From NCBI GenBank assembly GCA_014905825.1, contig JACGCN010000016.1:1099160-1163159 (forward strand): DNA of 64,000 nt, given 5' to 3'. Under the pieces are notes generated by a model, which worked only from the letters and a program-made list of their open reading frames with translations, did not search any database and was not told where the DNA came from. This stretch comes from Lyophyllum atratum (Eukaryota > Basidiomycota > Agaricomycetes > Agaricales > Lyophyllaceae). A program made the translations under genes and the position numbers. Below, in pieces: positions 44,571-56,700 of the stretch (the first letter of the stretch is position 1; each line of letters opens with the position of its first letter).

Positions 44571-45220
44571 TTAAGATGATTCCGATCGATCAAACGGATG
44601 CCTCACTGTTGGATTTAGTTTGAATTGTTCGTACAATTCGCGGTTGAAGAAGCTGACTTCTGTCTCGTTTTCTGGCGTGATGTCAGGATGATGTGTAGGA
44701 AGGCATTTATGACTGCATACCAAATGCGAGGTCGGCGAGGGTTTTATCATCACAACTGAGGATCCACTCATCGTTGTCGAGATTTATGATAAGATTGGTT
44801 GTCTAGGGTAACGCGTCAAAGGACAGAGACGTAACGGAGAAACAGACACACACCTTAGCACCATGAGCCTTGGTATAGAGCTTTAATGTGTCTACAAGGT
44901 GTTAGGAAGGAACGGGCGACATTTGGAAGCGGACATGGGTGAACCTAGGTTAACGTTACGGTAAGGCTTCCACCCAGATTGAGTGAGCACAGCTAAGGAA
45001 TGAGATCGGGCTCGAGGTATATTTCTACACAAGAATCCAGTGGTTTAATACCTTTGCGAGCAATGTCTTTGAGTTGGCCTACAGTACAGGTTTCGAGGTT
45101 GATCTCGTGAAGGACGAGACTGCGTTCAGTGCGATATTCAAAGGATTTGATGACCCGGACCGTCAGGGTTGCGGAGGTCCTTGGCCTTGCCATGTTCGTC
45201 AGAACGTCGGACATGGTCAT
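44571..45220 (-). CDS. UPF0538 family protein (C2orf76-like)
   Basis: Small conserved eukaryotic protein of unknown function. Five exons (45220-45052, 44992-44945, 44891-44854, 44802-44721, 44671-44571) give 145 aa. Blocks typical of the family are TLTVRVIKSFEYRT, NLETCTVGQLKDI, WKPYRNVNLDTLKLYTKAHG, TTNLIINLDNDEWIL, KTLADLAFENETEVSFFNRE and YEQFKLNPTVR. Three Met codons (45220, 45214, 45193) could start it. It is divergent from the beta-glucosidase gene with 100 bp between starts and convergent with DnaJ. Confidence 0.9.
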
Positions 45221-45320
45221 GGTCAGCGGAGAAAGAGTTGTAGGAAAATGTATCCGAAGATTTACCGGTCCGCTTTATAAGTAACCCTCATGACCGACCT
45301 CCAGGATCCTGGTATACGCC
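45221..45320. promoter_or_regulatory. 100-bp divergent start region, UPF0538 / GH3
   Basis: A head-to-head pair with 100 bp between start codons, implying a shared bidirectional promoter. No specific factor site recognised. Confidence 0.45.
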
Positions 45321-48300
45321 ATGTCCCGTACATTCCTTGATGCTTCTATCCCAGACCTCGTCGCGAGCCTCAAGGTCGAGGAGAAGATCTCACTTCTGGG
45401 CGCTCCAAATTGGTGGAACACCACCTCTATTGAGCGCCTTGCCATACCAGCCATTCGGATGAGCGACGGTCCAAATGCATGAATCACCCAACAGTCCATC
45501 GCTGCCCTGTTCTGATCATTCTCCTTCCTACAGGGTGTACGAGGATCCTCTCATTTTGTCTCCACACCTGCACAATGTCTTCCTGTGAGCTTTGGTGACA
45601 TAACTCAATCGACTGAATTCAAGTATTTTAGTAGTGCGCGACATCCCTCGCGTCCACTTTTGATCCGGAGCTCGTACATGAGGTTGGCGTGTTTTTGGGC
45701 AAGGAAGCCAAAACCAAGTCCTCCGTGGTATTGCTGGCCCCGACCTGTAACATACAACGAACACCGCTAGGTGGGCGATCTTTTGAATCGTTTTCTGAGG
45801 ACCCTCACCTTTCTGGTGAGTAGATCATGATTCAGCATCTCAATATATCCTAAGCCTCTGTGTAAGGTATTCTCGCTGCTGCGTATGTCAACGGACTGCA
45901 GTCTGAGGGTGTATCTGCGAGTATGTACAATTGGCTTAAGCGCAACATCGTCTAGTGATAAAGCATTATTCAAGCTATCAAGCACTTCGTCGCGAACGAC
46001 CAGGAACATGAAAGGACAGCCGCTGACTCTGTCATGTCCGCGAGAGCGTTGCGAGAGGTATATCTTTACCCGTATGTGAAGTTTTCCGTTTAGCCAGTCT
46101 ATCGCGCATTTCACATTCCCCTCCTCAACAGGTTCATGTTGGCACAGAGGGACGCGAAGCCTGGGGCATTGATGACCTCGTCAGGGTTCTGTCTAATCTA
46201 TTCTGGACTGACCGTCTCACATTTTTCTTTCAGTTATGGACGTATCGAAGGTGTTCACTGTTCTGAAAACAAGATGCTTCTGACTGGTATCCTTCGCGAT
46301 GAATGGAAGTTCGAAGGCATAGTTATCAGTGATTGGTATCTGCACTTGCCCACGCGTTTCCTCGACCCAGCCTCATGCATTCTACAGGTTTGGAACATAT
46401 AGCGTGGACCAATCAATCAACGCCGGAATGGATCTCGAAATGCCGGGACCGCCACGCTGGAGAACATCCCAACTGGTTCTCCATTGTTTGTCGTCGCAGA
46501 AACTCCGCTTGCGGAATATCGACGAGAGGGTCACCAACCTCTTAACCTTTGTACAAAAGCAGGCACGACGGAACCCGGAGATCGTGTACGGAGACGGTGT
46601 TGAACGAACACGCGACACTCCTGAAGGTCGCCAATTCTCCAGGAAACTAGCTGCAGACGGTATCGTCATCCTGAAGAACAAAGATAATCTCCTACCCTTT
46701 TCAGTATCTAAAGTCAAACGACTCGCAGTCATTGGGCCCAATGCCAAGGAACGCATCATATCCGGTGGTGGTTCTGCAGCGCTAAAGCCTATCTATGTTG
46801 TCACGCCGTTTGAGGGAGTTTTAGGGGGTGCGCCTGAAGGAATGTCTGTGGAGTACGAAGTTGGGTGCTATGGTGACGCTTCCATGGTCTGATCTCTCAG
46901 AGCGAAACTGACCTAGCGTTACAGCGCACAAGTATTTGCCTACCCTTGAAAACAGTCTAGTAACACCAGCAGGGGAAATGGGTTGGCTTTGCACATTTTA
47001 CAGCCATAATGCAGATGGCAGCTTATCCGACCCCATGGAGACCTTCATCCTTTCCGATACCCGAGTCAAGCTGAATGACTTCCTTCCCAAGGGCCTCACC
47101 ACGACGTGGACAATCAGGCTAGAAGGAAAACTAACGATCGATACAACTGGTCCTTTCGAGTTAGGGTTGACGGTTGCAGGTATAATTGCATCTTCATCGA
47201 GACTCAAAATATTACTCTAAACGACTGAACCTACAGGACGAGCGAAGCTATGGATAAACGGCCGACTCACGATAGACAATTGGACGAAACAAACCCCAGG
47301 CGATTTCTTCTATGGGTGAGTTGTTGATTGGCAAGTCTCTTGGGAAGGGACCAACCAGTCACAGTCAAGGGACAGTGGAAGAGAAGGCAACCATCGATGT
47401 CACCGCTAATGTTTCTCTGGATGTCCTCGTGGAGTACACTAATACCTCGCCTCCTGACGGCACTGACGAAAAGGGCGAAGGACGCCTGTCGCAACCTGCT
47501 CTGATGCGCGGGGTGGTACGTTGGTACGATTGGTGATACTGGAAAATCTCAACACTGTAAATCCAGCGACTTGGTGGTTGCCATAAAATCGACCCAGAAG
47601 AGGCAATTCAAGCCGCAGTGTCATTGGCGGCCAAATCTGACGCCGTTCTGTACGTCGGTGGGCTGTCACCTGAATGGGAGAGTGAAGGCTTTGATCGACC
47701 GACACTTCAAATGCCCGGGCGCCAGGACGAGGTCATCCAGAGGTTGGCAGAAGCAAATTCTAATACTATCGTTGCTATCCAGGCGGTAAGTCTGCACGTA
47801 CCTTTCTCAGCTCGTGATACCTGATATATGGAGTCAGGGATCCGCCGTATCGATGCCATGGGTAGATTCTGTGGCCGGTATAGTTCAAGCTTGGTACTTG
47901 GGGAACGAGGCTGGCAATGCTATTGCAGATGTCCTATACGGCGTCGTCAATCCTGCTGGCCGTCTTCCACTCACCCTTCCTGTGCACGCCGAGGATATCC
48001 CCGCGCATCTTAATGACAGAAGTGAAAATGGAAAAATTCAGTACGCGTGTCCTTCACACCCCAACGCGGGTTACTCATTAGTGTGCTACAGCTACCGTGA
48101 GGATTTGTTCGTTGGATACAAATACTACCAGGCCAGAAACGTGAAACCTCTCTTCCCATTTGGGTATGCCTTTTCGGATGGGCGTCCATCGGTTTTTTTA
48201 ACATGCTGCTTAGGTTTGGGCTTTCTTACACGACATTTTACCTCTGCGATCTCTCCGTTCAGGAGACCTCATCATGTGGAGTAGGATTTGGCCTCGAAAT

Positions 48301-48619
48301 AAGCGTCACTATCAAGAACGTGGGGCCGGTGACCGGGTCAGAAGTTGTTCAGCTCTATGTCTCCTATCCAGACATTGGTCTCGCTACCCCCAAGCTGCAA
48401 CTGAAAGGTTTCGGGAAAGCAAAGGATGTCAAGCCAGGCGCGACACGGACTGTTTCTATCAAACTGAACAGATATTCAGTGTCTTTCTGGGATACAGAGA
48501 GGAATTCTTGGCATGCGGCTGCTGGGCAGTACGGTTTACATATCGGACGGAACTCTGTGGATCTACCTTTGCAAACTACGTACAACCTGCAGAAGGATTT
48601 CTTTTGGACTGGTCTGTAA
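45321..48619 (+). CDS. GH3 beta-glucosidase with PA14 and FnIII-like domains, intracellular type
   Basis: Hydrolyses terminal beta-glucosides, e.g. cellobiose. At least 14 exons, first two 45321-45476 and 45534-45584. In order: VEEKISLLGAPNWWNT, SDGPNGVRG, GGRSFESFSEDPHLSG, KHFVANDQEHERT, and the nucleophile region GIVISDWFGTYSVDQSIN (the Asp of SDW). The second GH3 domain follows (LAADGIVILKNKDNLLPF), with a PA14 insert (FILSDTRVKLNDF ... RAKLWINGRLTIDNW), then WYLGNEAGNAIADVLYG and the FnIII-like end (ISVTIKNVGPVTGSEVVQLYV). There is no signal peptide, so it probably acts on imported cellobiose inside the cell, as the intracellular GH3 enzymes of wood-decay fungi do. The first intron (45477-45533) appears to start with GC. 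All other exons that I checked join without frameshift. Confidence 0.93.
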
Positions 48620-48717
48620 TGTCACCAATAGTGATAGTGATAATAAAGAATTTGTACATGTCTCGCAAGAGCTTTATGCCGGGGAAAGATCACGTTTGGT
48701 TGAGCCGACTCTCAAAA

Positions 48718-51571
48718 ATGGATCTCTCCAGCCCGTCCAAACCACAACTACCAGCCCAAGAACTTCAACGCAGGGACCCGCGGACACTAGTCAACCTTGC
48801 CGAGATTCTCTCATGTCTTTCTGCCCTACAGTCCGAAGAGGCAGAGCACTCAAGCTCCCTTACAGAGCTTCTCAATGCCAGAGAGCCTATTGTGGTGTCT
48901 TTGAATCGCCTTAATTCCCTGGTTCCCCACGTCGATCTCCTGCTGCGCGATGCGTCACTGCTATCTGAGAAGGTCACGAACACTGCTAAAACGGCTGAAC
49001 GGGTTGGAGGACGTGTACGCTCACTCGATGACGAAATGGGCCGCGTGCGGGCAGCGGGGGACCGTGTCGGGCAGGTCATGGAACTCAAGGCCAGCTTCGG
49101 AGCGATGATTACCTGCTGTTCATTAGCTGACGTCTCCTGCAGTCTTCATTGGCAGACCTTCAGTCATCTATTGACAACCAGGACTGGGAACTCGCTACCC
49201 GACACTGCGCACGGGCAATGTCACTACCAATAGAGGTCATTTCAGGACCCTTCGCCGAAACGGCCGTTGTCAGTCTATTCACTTCAATCGTTGGTTACCG
49301 AATTCTCACAAATCAAACCAGCCTACATCAGAGAGTCATTTGCCACCAGCTCAGACATTGCAAGAAGCAAGGGAGCATCTTCTTGCCGTTTTCCGTCGCA
49401 GCTTTGAACAGGCCTCCCGATCGCGTGACTCTACAGCGACTACCCGATTCTTCAAACTTTTCCCAGCTATTGGATGGGAAGATGAAGGACTTGATGCATA
49501 TGCAGCTTTCGTGGTTGACCTTGTCCGCGTCAGAGCCCCTGCATCTGCAAAAAGTACGTCACAATCACCTCGCCCGAATTTGGTTTTTGAATTCTTATTA
49601 TTCAGCTTCATCCCCCCTCTACTATATAACTGCCTTGACCGCCCTGTTCGAAAGCATTGCCATGATCGTCGACCAACACCAGCCTGTTGTTGAAAAGTAC
49701 TACGGTCTTGGGAAAATGCACAGCGTTGTCAAGCGCCTCTTGTCCGAATGCGATCGTGTGGTCAAAGGTATAATAGAAGGATGGGAGGAGGAACGAACAA
49801 TGCAGCGCAAGGTAACTGAGCCTCTGTCGTTGTTGTATTGGCAGCGTCTTCAATGATGTTTGAAGCTTGTAGACATCACAAACAATCCGCCAATACCCAT
49901 GTTCTCTCCAACAAATCGGCGCCCTCTAGCTTCCATAAACGCTGACGAGGCTGCTGTCGACCCACGCGAGATCGACCGAGTATTATCAGAGCTTGCAGGA
50001 ATGATTGGCCGATGGAGCTTATTCAGGAAATTTCTGCTAGAATCCCTCTGCGTATACATATTTCTTTGACTTTGAGCGACCTTCATTCATCACGTTCAAT
50101 ACAGGACGATACCTCATACCCTGTTACCCCCGACCTTCCGGAACACGAGCGCGCGGACGCTGATGCAGGCCGGGTGACGGCGGACCAGGACACCAGTTAT
50201 ATCGACTCCACCGAATCCTGTCGGCTCTTTGACTGGTTGATAATGACATATTATGTTCCCCTTGAAATTTGGTATACTCGAACGAGCATCGACAAGGTTT
50301 TATCTCCTTTTTGTCTCCTTTTTTCGCTAGTTTTATTTGCCCATTGCAGGCCCATCGTCTATCAAGCACCGATATCTCGCAATCACCCCCGACGACCACT
50401 ACACCCGACGATGTATTCTACATCATCAAGATAGTCATTTCCCGCCTCCTGTCGACGGGCGCTCCGAAGGCAGTGGAATCTACGTTTGAGCACCTTCGGG
50501 GTGTCATGGAGCAGGACTATATTGGCATCATCAAGAAGAAGCTGGAAGATGTATATCGCAACGCAGGAGTGTCAGGTCCTGCGCGTGGTGAGAAGGTGGA
50601 CAGGGACAATCGTGTGGCCTTTATCGTGAGTCTTTCTGTACATTTCCTGGTAAATGATGCTTATGACTCGTAGATCATGCTCAATGACCTTGATATCTCG
50701 TCCTCGCATCTGGACCGTTTGATGCGTGATCTGGGCGGAAACCAGACAATAAACCAACATTTCACAGAGGAGCACCAGCCATTGATCAAAAATCATTTAA
50801 CAGCCTTCTCTAATCTGGCTCCCAAGCTTCGCTCTACTCTGAGAGTGCGTTGTTGCAGTCTTTTGCTGCTTATCTTCCTTACATCTCTACTTAATAGCTA
50901 GGAATAGAGCAGATGTTCAACCAACTCATGCGACCAAAGCTGAGAACCCTCATTCCAGATGTTTACAAGGACGTGTCTTACCTGTTGGACGACGATGCGT
51001 ACTCTGCTGCCGAGTATCAGAATGCCGTCAGGAAACGCTTCATCAAAGCCTGGGAGAATCTTGTCGATGGGTATAAGGTCAGTCCGTCATGCCTAGCCAT
51101 TAAGATACAAGACACTGATAATTGCCGCCGTCGCTGTATAGGAAACCTTCACGGAAAACAATTACCGATTGTTTTTCGGACTTACTCTGGACGTGGTTCT
51201 CAGACCTTGGGAAAAGTTCATTTTGACGCTCAAGTTTACAGAGGTGTGTTTCCGCCGTGCAACGAGATCGTCTGCGATTGACCTTGGTGTAGCTGGGTGC
51301 CATACGGTTTGACCGTGACTTGAGATCCATCACGACATACCTGGCATCTCAAACGGCCTTCGGAGACGCGCGAGAAAAATTCGTTCGCCTCCAGCAGATC
51401 TCGACACTTTTGAATCTTGACAGCGTAAGTGCAGGGATATATATACTCACATGAATCGACCATTTACTATCAATATAGGAGGAAGACGTCGATGAATTCT
51501 ACAATAGTTCGGGGATTACTTGGAAGCTTAGTTCCACCGAGGCGCGAGCAATTGCTGGATTGAAGCTATGA
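48718..51571 (+). CDS. COG4: conserved oligomeric Golgi complex subunit 4
   Basis: Golgi tethering subunit for retrograde vesicles. The ATG at 48718 begins MDLSSPSKPQLPAQELQRR. The family core is clear: VGQVMELKSSLADLQSSID, HCARAMSLPIEVISGPFAE, QTLQEAREHLLAVFRRSFEQ, SSPLYYITALTALFESIAMI, VKRLLSECDRVVKGII and LSTGAPKAVESTFEHLRG. The end region reads MFNQLMRPKLRTLIPDVY and SSTEARAIAGLKL. About 12 exons, all in phase, no indel found. The intron after VMELK (from about 49094) would start with GC; a GT alternative 15 bp upstream exists but removes the conserved VMELK. Convergent with Vps2 (118 bp). Confidence 0.93.
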
Positions 51572-51689
51572 TTCTCATCGGACATCGGGAATATGTACCA
51601 TAATTTGTCGTGTTATACATATACCCTCGTGCTAGCTAATTGTCGTTTATACGTTGAGAAAATACAGTGTACATAGCAACCCTACTCAT

Positions 51690-52623
51690 CTACCCGCGAC
51701 GCAGTGCATCTAACCTGGCTTGTAAGGCATCCTCATCTGACATAGCACCCCCTCCAGGCGCCGCCCCCGCACCTTGGTCATCTCCAAGTCTCGGAGCTTG
51801 TCCGAATGACTCACCCAGCGCGACTGGTTGCCGATGGGTGAGCGGGGAAGACATGGTGGCAATGCCGGTCGGCGCGTCGGTGAGCTGGTTCAGAGGATGA
51901 GAACAGTATAAGGGATGCAGTAAAGGCGCCTACCTGCTGTGATAGGCCGACACCAATCTCATCTAAAACCTCTTTCAAGATCTTATCGCCCTCCTCCTCC
52001 TCCTCTTCCTCTTCATCCATCACATCATCCACCGCCTCTGACATCATATCTTCCTTCATGTCCATCATAGAGCTCTCCTTCTCAAAGTCGTTCATGATCT
52101 TCTGGATTCCAGGTAGATTGAGACCCCGGTTCATGGATGCCATGGCCTGGAAAGTTTAAGGATTGACCACGAGCAATTAGATTGAGAGTGTACACACTCG
52201 AGTTGCCCCGCGCATCGCGTCTGCCATTTGCTGGTTACTTCGCAGCGTTTGTATCCGCAAGCCGACGGCTTGAAGCTGGGTGCGCATCTGGTAGAACTTT
52301 TGAACGTAGCGTCGAGTTCTAACGAGGTCCTTGGCCATGACTTTACACGCATTCTGTTGATAGTCAATGCTCGCTCTGGAGAGCTGGGGGTAGACGTACT
52401 AGCTGACCAGCCTTTGCGCTCTTCTTAATATCCATAATTAGTTTCTTCTCGCTTTGTTCAAGCTTGCTACGCTCTCGGTCAAGTTCGCGCTGGGCTTTGG
52501 CGAGCGAGCGCTGGTGCTGGCGCAGGCGCTCTGCAGGCGTCACTGTACGGCCAAACAGCGTTTCCTGAAGATATTTCATTAGAAGTATAGAACAGGAATA
52601 TGGCGGCATACGATGATATTCAT
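51690..52623 (-). CDS. ESCRT-III subunit Vps2/CHMP2
   Basis: Polymerising ESCRT-III protein for endosomal sorting, cytokinesis and membrane repair. Exons 52623-52612 (only 12 nt), 52564-52400, 52353-52198, 52146-51934 and 51884-51690 give 246 aa. The start is MNIIETLFGR, followed by the basic helical core LRQHQRSLAKAQRELDRER and ACKVMAKDLVRTRRYVQKF. An acidic region follows (DVMDEEEEEEEEGDKIL), and the C-terminal MIM helix DEDALQARLDALRRG recruits Vps4. Phases agree. It is head-to-head with the AN1 protein, 60 bp between starts. Confidence 0.94.
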
Positions 52624-52683
52624 GGTGAAGATGGAGGAGATAAAGAGAGAAGCTGCGGGTGATGACCGCAGTTGGTGTTGAAC
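52624..52683. promoter_or_regulatory. 60-bp divergent start region, Vps2 / AN1 protein
   Basis: Two opposed start codons lie 60 bp apart, so transcription start sites are shared or overlapping. Confidence 0.45.
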
Positions 52684-53597
52684 ATGTCGTCGTCTCTTCT
52701 CAGCATCGGCTCAGAATGCTCCCATCCCGCCTGCAACGAGCTCGACTTCCTGCCCATCGTCTGTCGTTGTGAAAAGCCGTTCTGCAGACATCATGCTTCT
52801 CCGGAGAGCCACCAATGTACATTCCAGTACAACCTGACCCATGTTCCTTTCCGCAAACTACGCCGCTGCGATGTCAGCGACTGCGCTGAGCCCGCTCTCA
52901 ATACGGCATGTCTGCAATGCAATAAGTCCTTCTGTCCTGTGTAAAGTACTCTCTGGCCCTCGTTATCCCTACTCATCCCCCACCACAGCCATCGCCATCA
53001 GACATCACATTCATGCACTGTGTCTGACACCCCACCGTCAGAGAAGACTATGGCTGCTCGTGCTCTCCTGGCAAAGAACTTTCCTGCGTCCTCGAGCAGA
53101 AAGGTGGTGCCTCAGCGCGTCGTTAAAGTACCCACCGACCCTGTCAAGTTGGCACAATACCGCAAAATCGAGCTCATGAAGATGCGTCACCGTGCTATCC
53201 CTGGCGACCCCAAGGACGGACCTTCGTCGGCGCCTCTAGATCAACGTCTTCATGTCAAAGTCGTCATCGAGGGAGGCTCCGAGAAAGTCTTCTGGTTTCG
53301 CAAGGTGTGCTCTTAATATTCCCTCCAGCATCAACCGCTCACAAGGTGTAGATGACCATCGCAGGCAAGGTTCTCGATTTCCTTACAGCACATCTCAAAC
53401 CGAAGTCATCCAATGAATCTGCATGTCCCCTTCTAGTCGTCAGACAAAGCATATCTGATCCTTGATTATAGTCTCTTCAGTTGATGAAAGTCCTCGCTGG
53501 CGAAGACAACCATGTCTTGCTCAACGATAGGACCCTCGCCGACCAAGTGGAAGATGGAGACACGTTGCTCATAGCGAATTTTGATCCAAAAGCATGA
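52684..53597 (+). CDS. AN1 zinc-finger / ubiquitin-like protein (CUZ1/ZFAND1 type)
   Basis: Stress adaptor linking Cdc48/p97 and the proteasome in the known yeast (Cuz1) and human (ZFAND1) homologues. Exons 52684-52940, 52989-53304, 53352-53435 and 53472-53597 give 260 aa. The first AN1 finger runs CSHPACNELDFLPIVCRCEK with HHASPESHQC. The second starts CDVSDCAEPALNTACLQC and is completed across intron 1 by VHRHQTSHSC. The C-terminal half has a ubiquitin-like fold signature (HVKVVIEGG, GKVLDFLTAHLK, DRTLADQVEDGDTLLI). The last intron would be only 36 nt, the shortest here. Confidence 0.88.
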
Positions 53598-53726
53598 TAA
53601 TTCTAGGTGATGTTCGTTCAACGAACATGAGACTACCTTTGAATACAGCAATGCAAGTAAGGCTATAATCCAGCAATGCGAGGTATACTATAGATGAGAG
53701 AACAATGCGATGAAATGTGAAAGCGA

Positions 53727-56700
53727 TTATGAAACCAGTGCGGCGAGGCGTCTGAGATGGGACACATTAAGGTACGCAGGGACGTAGGTCTCCAGGCCAG
53801 AAACTTCACGAGGAAGAGGGAGTTCGTATGGACCCACTTCTTCCGTTTCTGGAGAGAGAAGCAGGTGGTCGTTACGGTCGTTAGCTTGCACGCGGGATGC
53901 GACGACGCGCAAGATTTCAGGAGAGATGGGATTCTAAGGGGTAATGTTAATGTTGATCGAAACTGGCAGGATAGACTGTGCGGTACCTCGTAATCTGCGA
54001 CGTAATAGTTCGTGCACATTCGTTGGATCTGCATGGGACTTAACATCCAGCAGACGTCGTAAATTATTTCAATATCGGCCGCTGTGGCCTAGGAAAGGAT
54101 GAAGTCAGATTGTGTATCTTCCTTCCGTGGACGAAGCTTACCTTCTTCAACTGCAGCAGCTTAGTAGCCTGCATCAAATGCTCGAGCTGAAGGGTACCTT
54201 CAGGCATGTCGTGCGATTTACACCACTCTTCGATTCGTGTGATGTTATACTGAATTTGCATCGCTAAGGACGAATATCAATATCAAGTGCTGTGCATATG
54301 GTTCAAGCACTCTTACCTCGCTTCCAAGAAGAAAAGTTCCGTCGCATGAGAAGGTCATTGAAGCTCGTGACCCCAATGAGTTTGAGCAGCTCGGTCACAA
54401 CCTGGTGCACCACCGACTCCTCCATGTAATAGCTCTTCAAGCTCTTCCACACCTTGTTCAAGAGGTTCAAGATGTCGTCCATGCTGAATGCTGGTTGACT
54501 GTTGGTATTAAGGATACGGTTGAACAGGCGACCACCGCCATCACTGGTCGTAAAGCCTGGAAGTGACTGGCTCTCGATGAGGGCAGGAATGACCATCTTA
54601 GATAGCTTCTTCTTCGTTCCAACATCCAGGTATGATAGATGTTGTACTCCAAGCTGTCTAGATCGTGTTTGACGACAGACACGAGTCGTTCGTAGTCATT
54701 CCAATCGAACGGCCGGACAGCATTCTCTTCACCAGGGCCTATGCCCTGGAGCATGTCACTTTCGGCGACACAGATGAATGATAACATCTCATGGACATTG
54801 GACAACCAGAAAATGCCAGGAACAATAGCATCTTCACCGTTGAATGACTGTTCGAAGCATTATAAGAACTACACATCACATCGAATTGAGAAGTACATAC
54901 CATGACGTGGCCTTGAATGGTTTGCATGACGTTCGCCAAAAAGCGTTCGCTCTCCTGGATGAGGCCATACTTCCACATTTCATTCGTTACCAAGCTGATG
55001 AGATTGGCGGGGAATAATATCTCCTTGACGGCAGAAGGATTCGTCAAACTTGGCGCTGGAATTTTGAGACCGCGAATTAGGCCATCCAATACGTCTTCGT
55101 CCAAGCGCTTGACGTCTTGCATGAGACGGATCTTTTCCTCCGCAGGGTCATCGAGATCTCTGATATCGGGGAGACCATTCACACCTCGGAAGCGGAAGCT
55201 ATCTTCGCCGTTATAGGCAACCGAGACGGCACGGGGATTCAGAGCCTGGCTCTTCTTGACGTCAATCATGATCTCGTCTGTGGAGGTTCGGTAGTCGGAA
55301 GGTCCAAGAGCGAATACACCCGCAGAGCTGTGTCTTCGTTGATGTCGGTTGCCGGCGCCTGCGCCACCGCCACTGGCATTAGCATTGCCGTTGGGTGCTC
55401 CGTTGGCTTCTCCGAGACGCAAAGCAGGTGCGAAAGTGGGTGAAAGAGGAGGTTCTGGCCGAGCGCCACGAGTGAGAGCATTCAGAGCATTAGAGCGATT
55501 GAGCTGTTCGCGAAGGCTGCTAACTTCGTTCTTGAGAGTCATGATAACAGAGTTATCCTCCTGGTTGCGAGAAGGTGCTGCTTCGATGGCCCGCTGTTGC
55601 GTTTCAAGGTGGGTAGCTTGACGAATCAGGTCGTCCGTCAATTTTAAAATTGTCTCCTCCTTCTCGGCTGCTTTGGCAATAGCTTCCTCTAATCGTTTCT
55701 CGACGTCAGCCTTTGCAGACAATAGTTCATCTCGGCGGGACAGCTCTGCCTCAGCGGCAACAAGAGACGTATGAAATGTCTTTGCGCGCGTGTCTGACTC
55801 CTCGTGGCGATTGATCCATTGCTGTAACTGTTGCTCCAGTTCTGTAAGCTGCGCCTGAAGTTGCTTTTTCTCCGCTGTCCGTTGCTGAAGGGTTTGCGTC
55901 AACTCCACGACCTTGTTCTCCAACTTGTACGATATTTCCTTGAACTTCGAAACTGAACGCGCTTCCGCTTTCAATATTTTCAGCTCTTTGCGAGCGAGGC
56001 GACGTCGTAGGCAGGATTGAAGATAGATGACATGGTTGACGTCAGAGCGGAAGGCACGCCGGGCAAACCTGCAGAAGGCGGTCAGATTGTGTGATGGAAG
56101 ATGAGCCGTATACATACAAGCCACGGACAAGACTCTGCAATAGACATGCTGCCTGCCCATTCTTTTCTTGGACATAGAATCGCCGCGCTTGAACGCCACG
56201 AATGCCTACGAAACATGTCAGTATGGCATTCTAGGAGTAGACCAGACAGCCACTCACGGCTTTGGAAGAGAGTGATGGCCCGCTTGATATCCAAGAAATG
56301 CTTTCTTTGAACAAACCGCCTGATGCCAGTTTGCAGCCGAATGGCAGCAACCTCGCGGCGAATTGATTGAACAAGCTTCTTTGCCAGGATGCCTCGCCAC
56401 CAGGTCTGTATCTTTATTGTAGCCCGTCGGAGGTTCTGGTAGTTCTTGACCGCCATGCGCCTGCGCATATTCTTCTGAACTACAGTGACCATGGCATTCA
56501 GCCGATCAGAGCGCAGAGACTCCAGTGCGGCAAGCATGCCAGCCCGGAAAGAAAATTTTTGTGAGGCCATTTTGGTACATGTCAGGGTCGGCGATAGTCT
56601 TCTCGAGTATAGTAGAACAAAGGCGTTTGAGGTCCATAGCTTGGATCATCGGCTGCCAGTCCGAAGATGGAACAAGCATGTAGTAACTATACAGGTGTAA

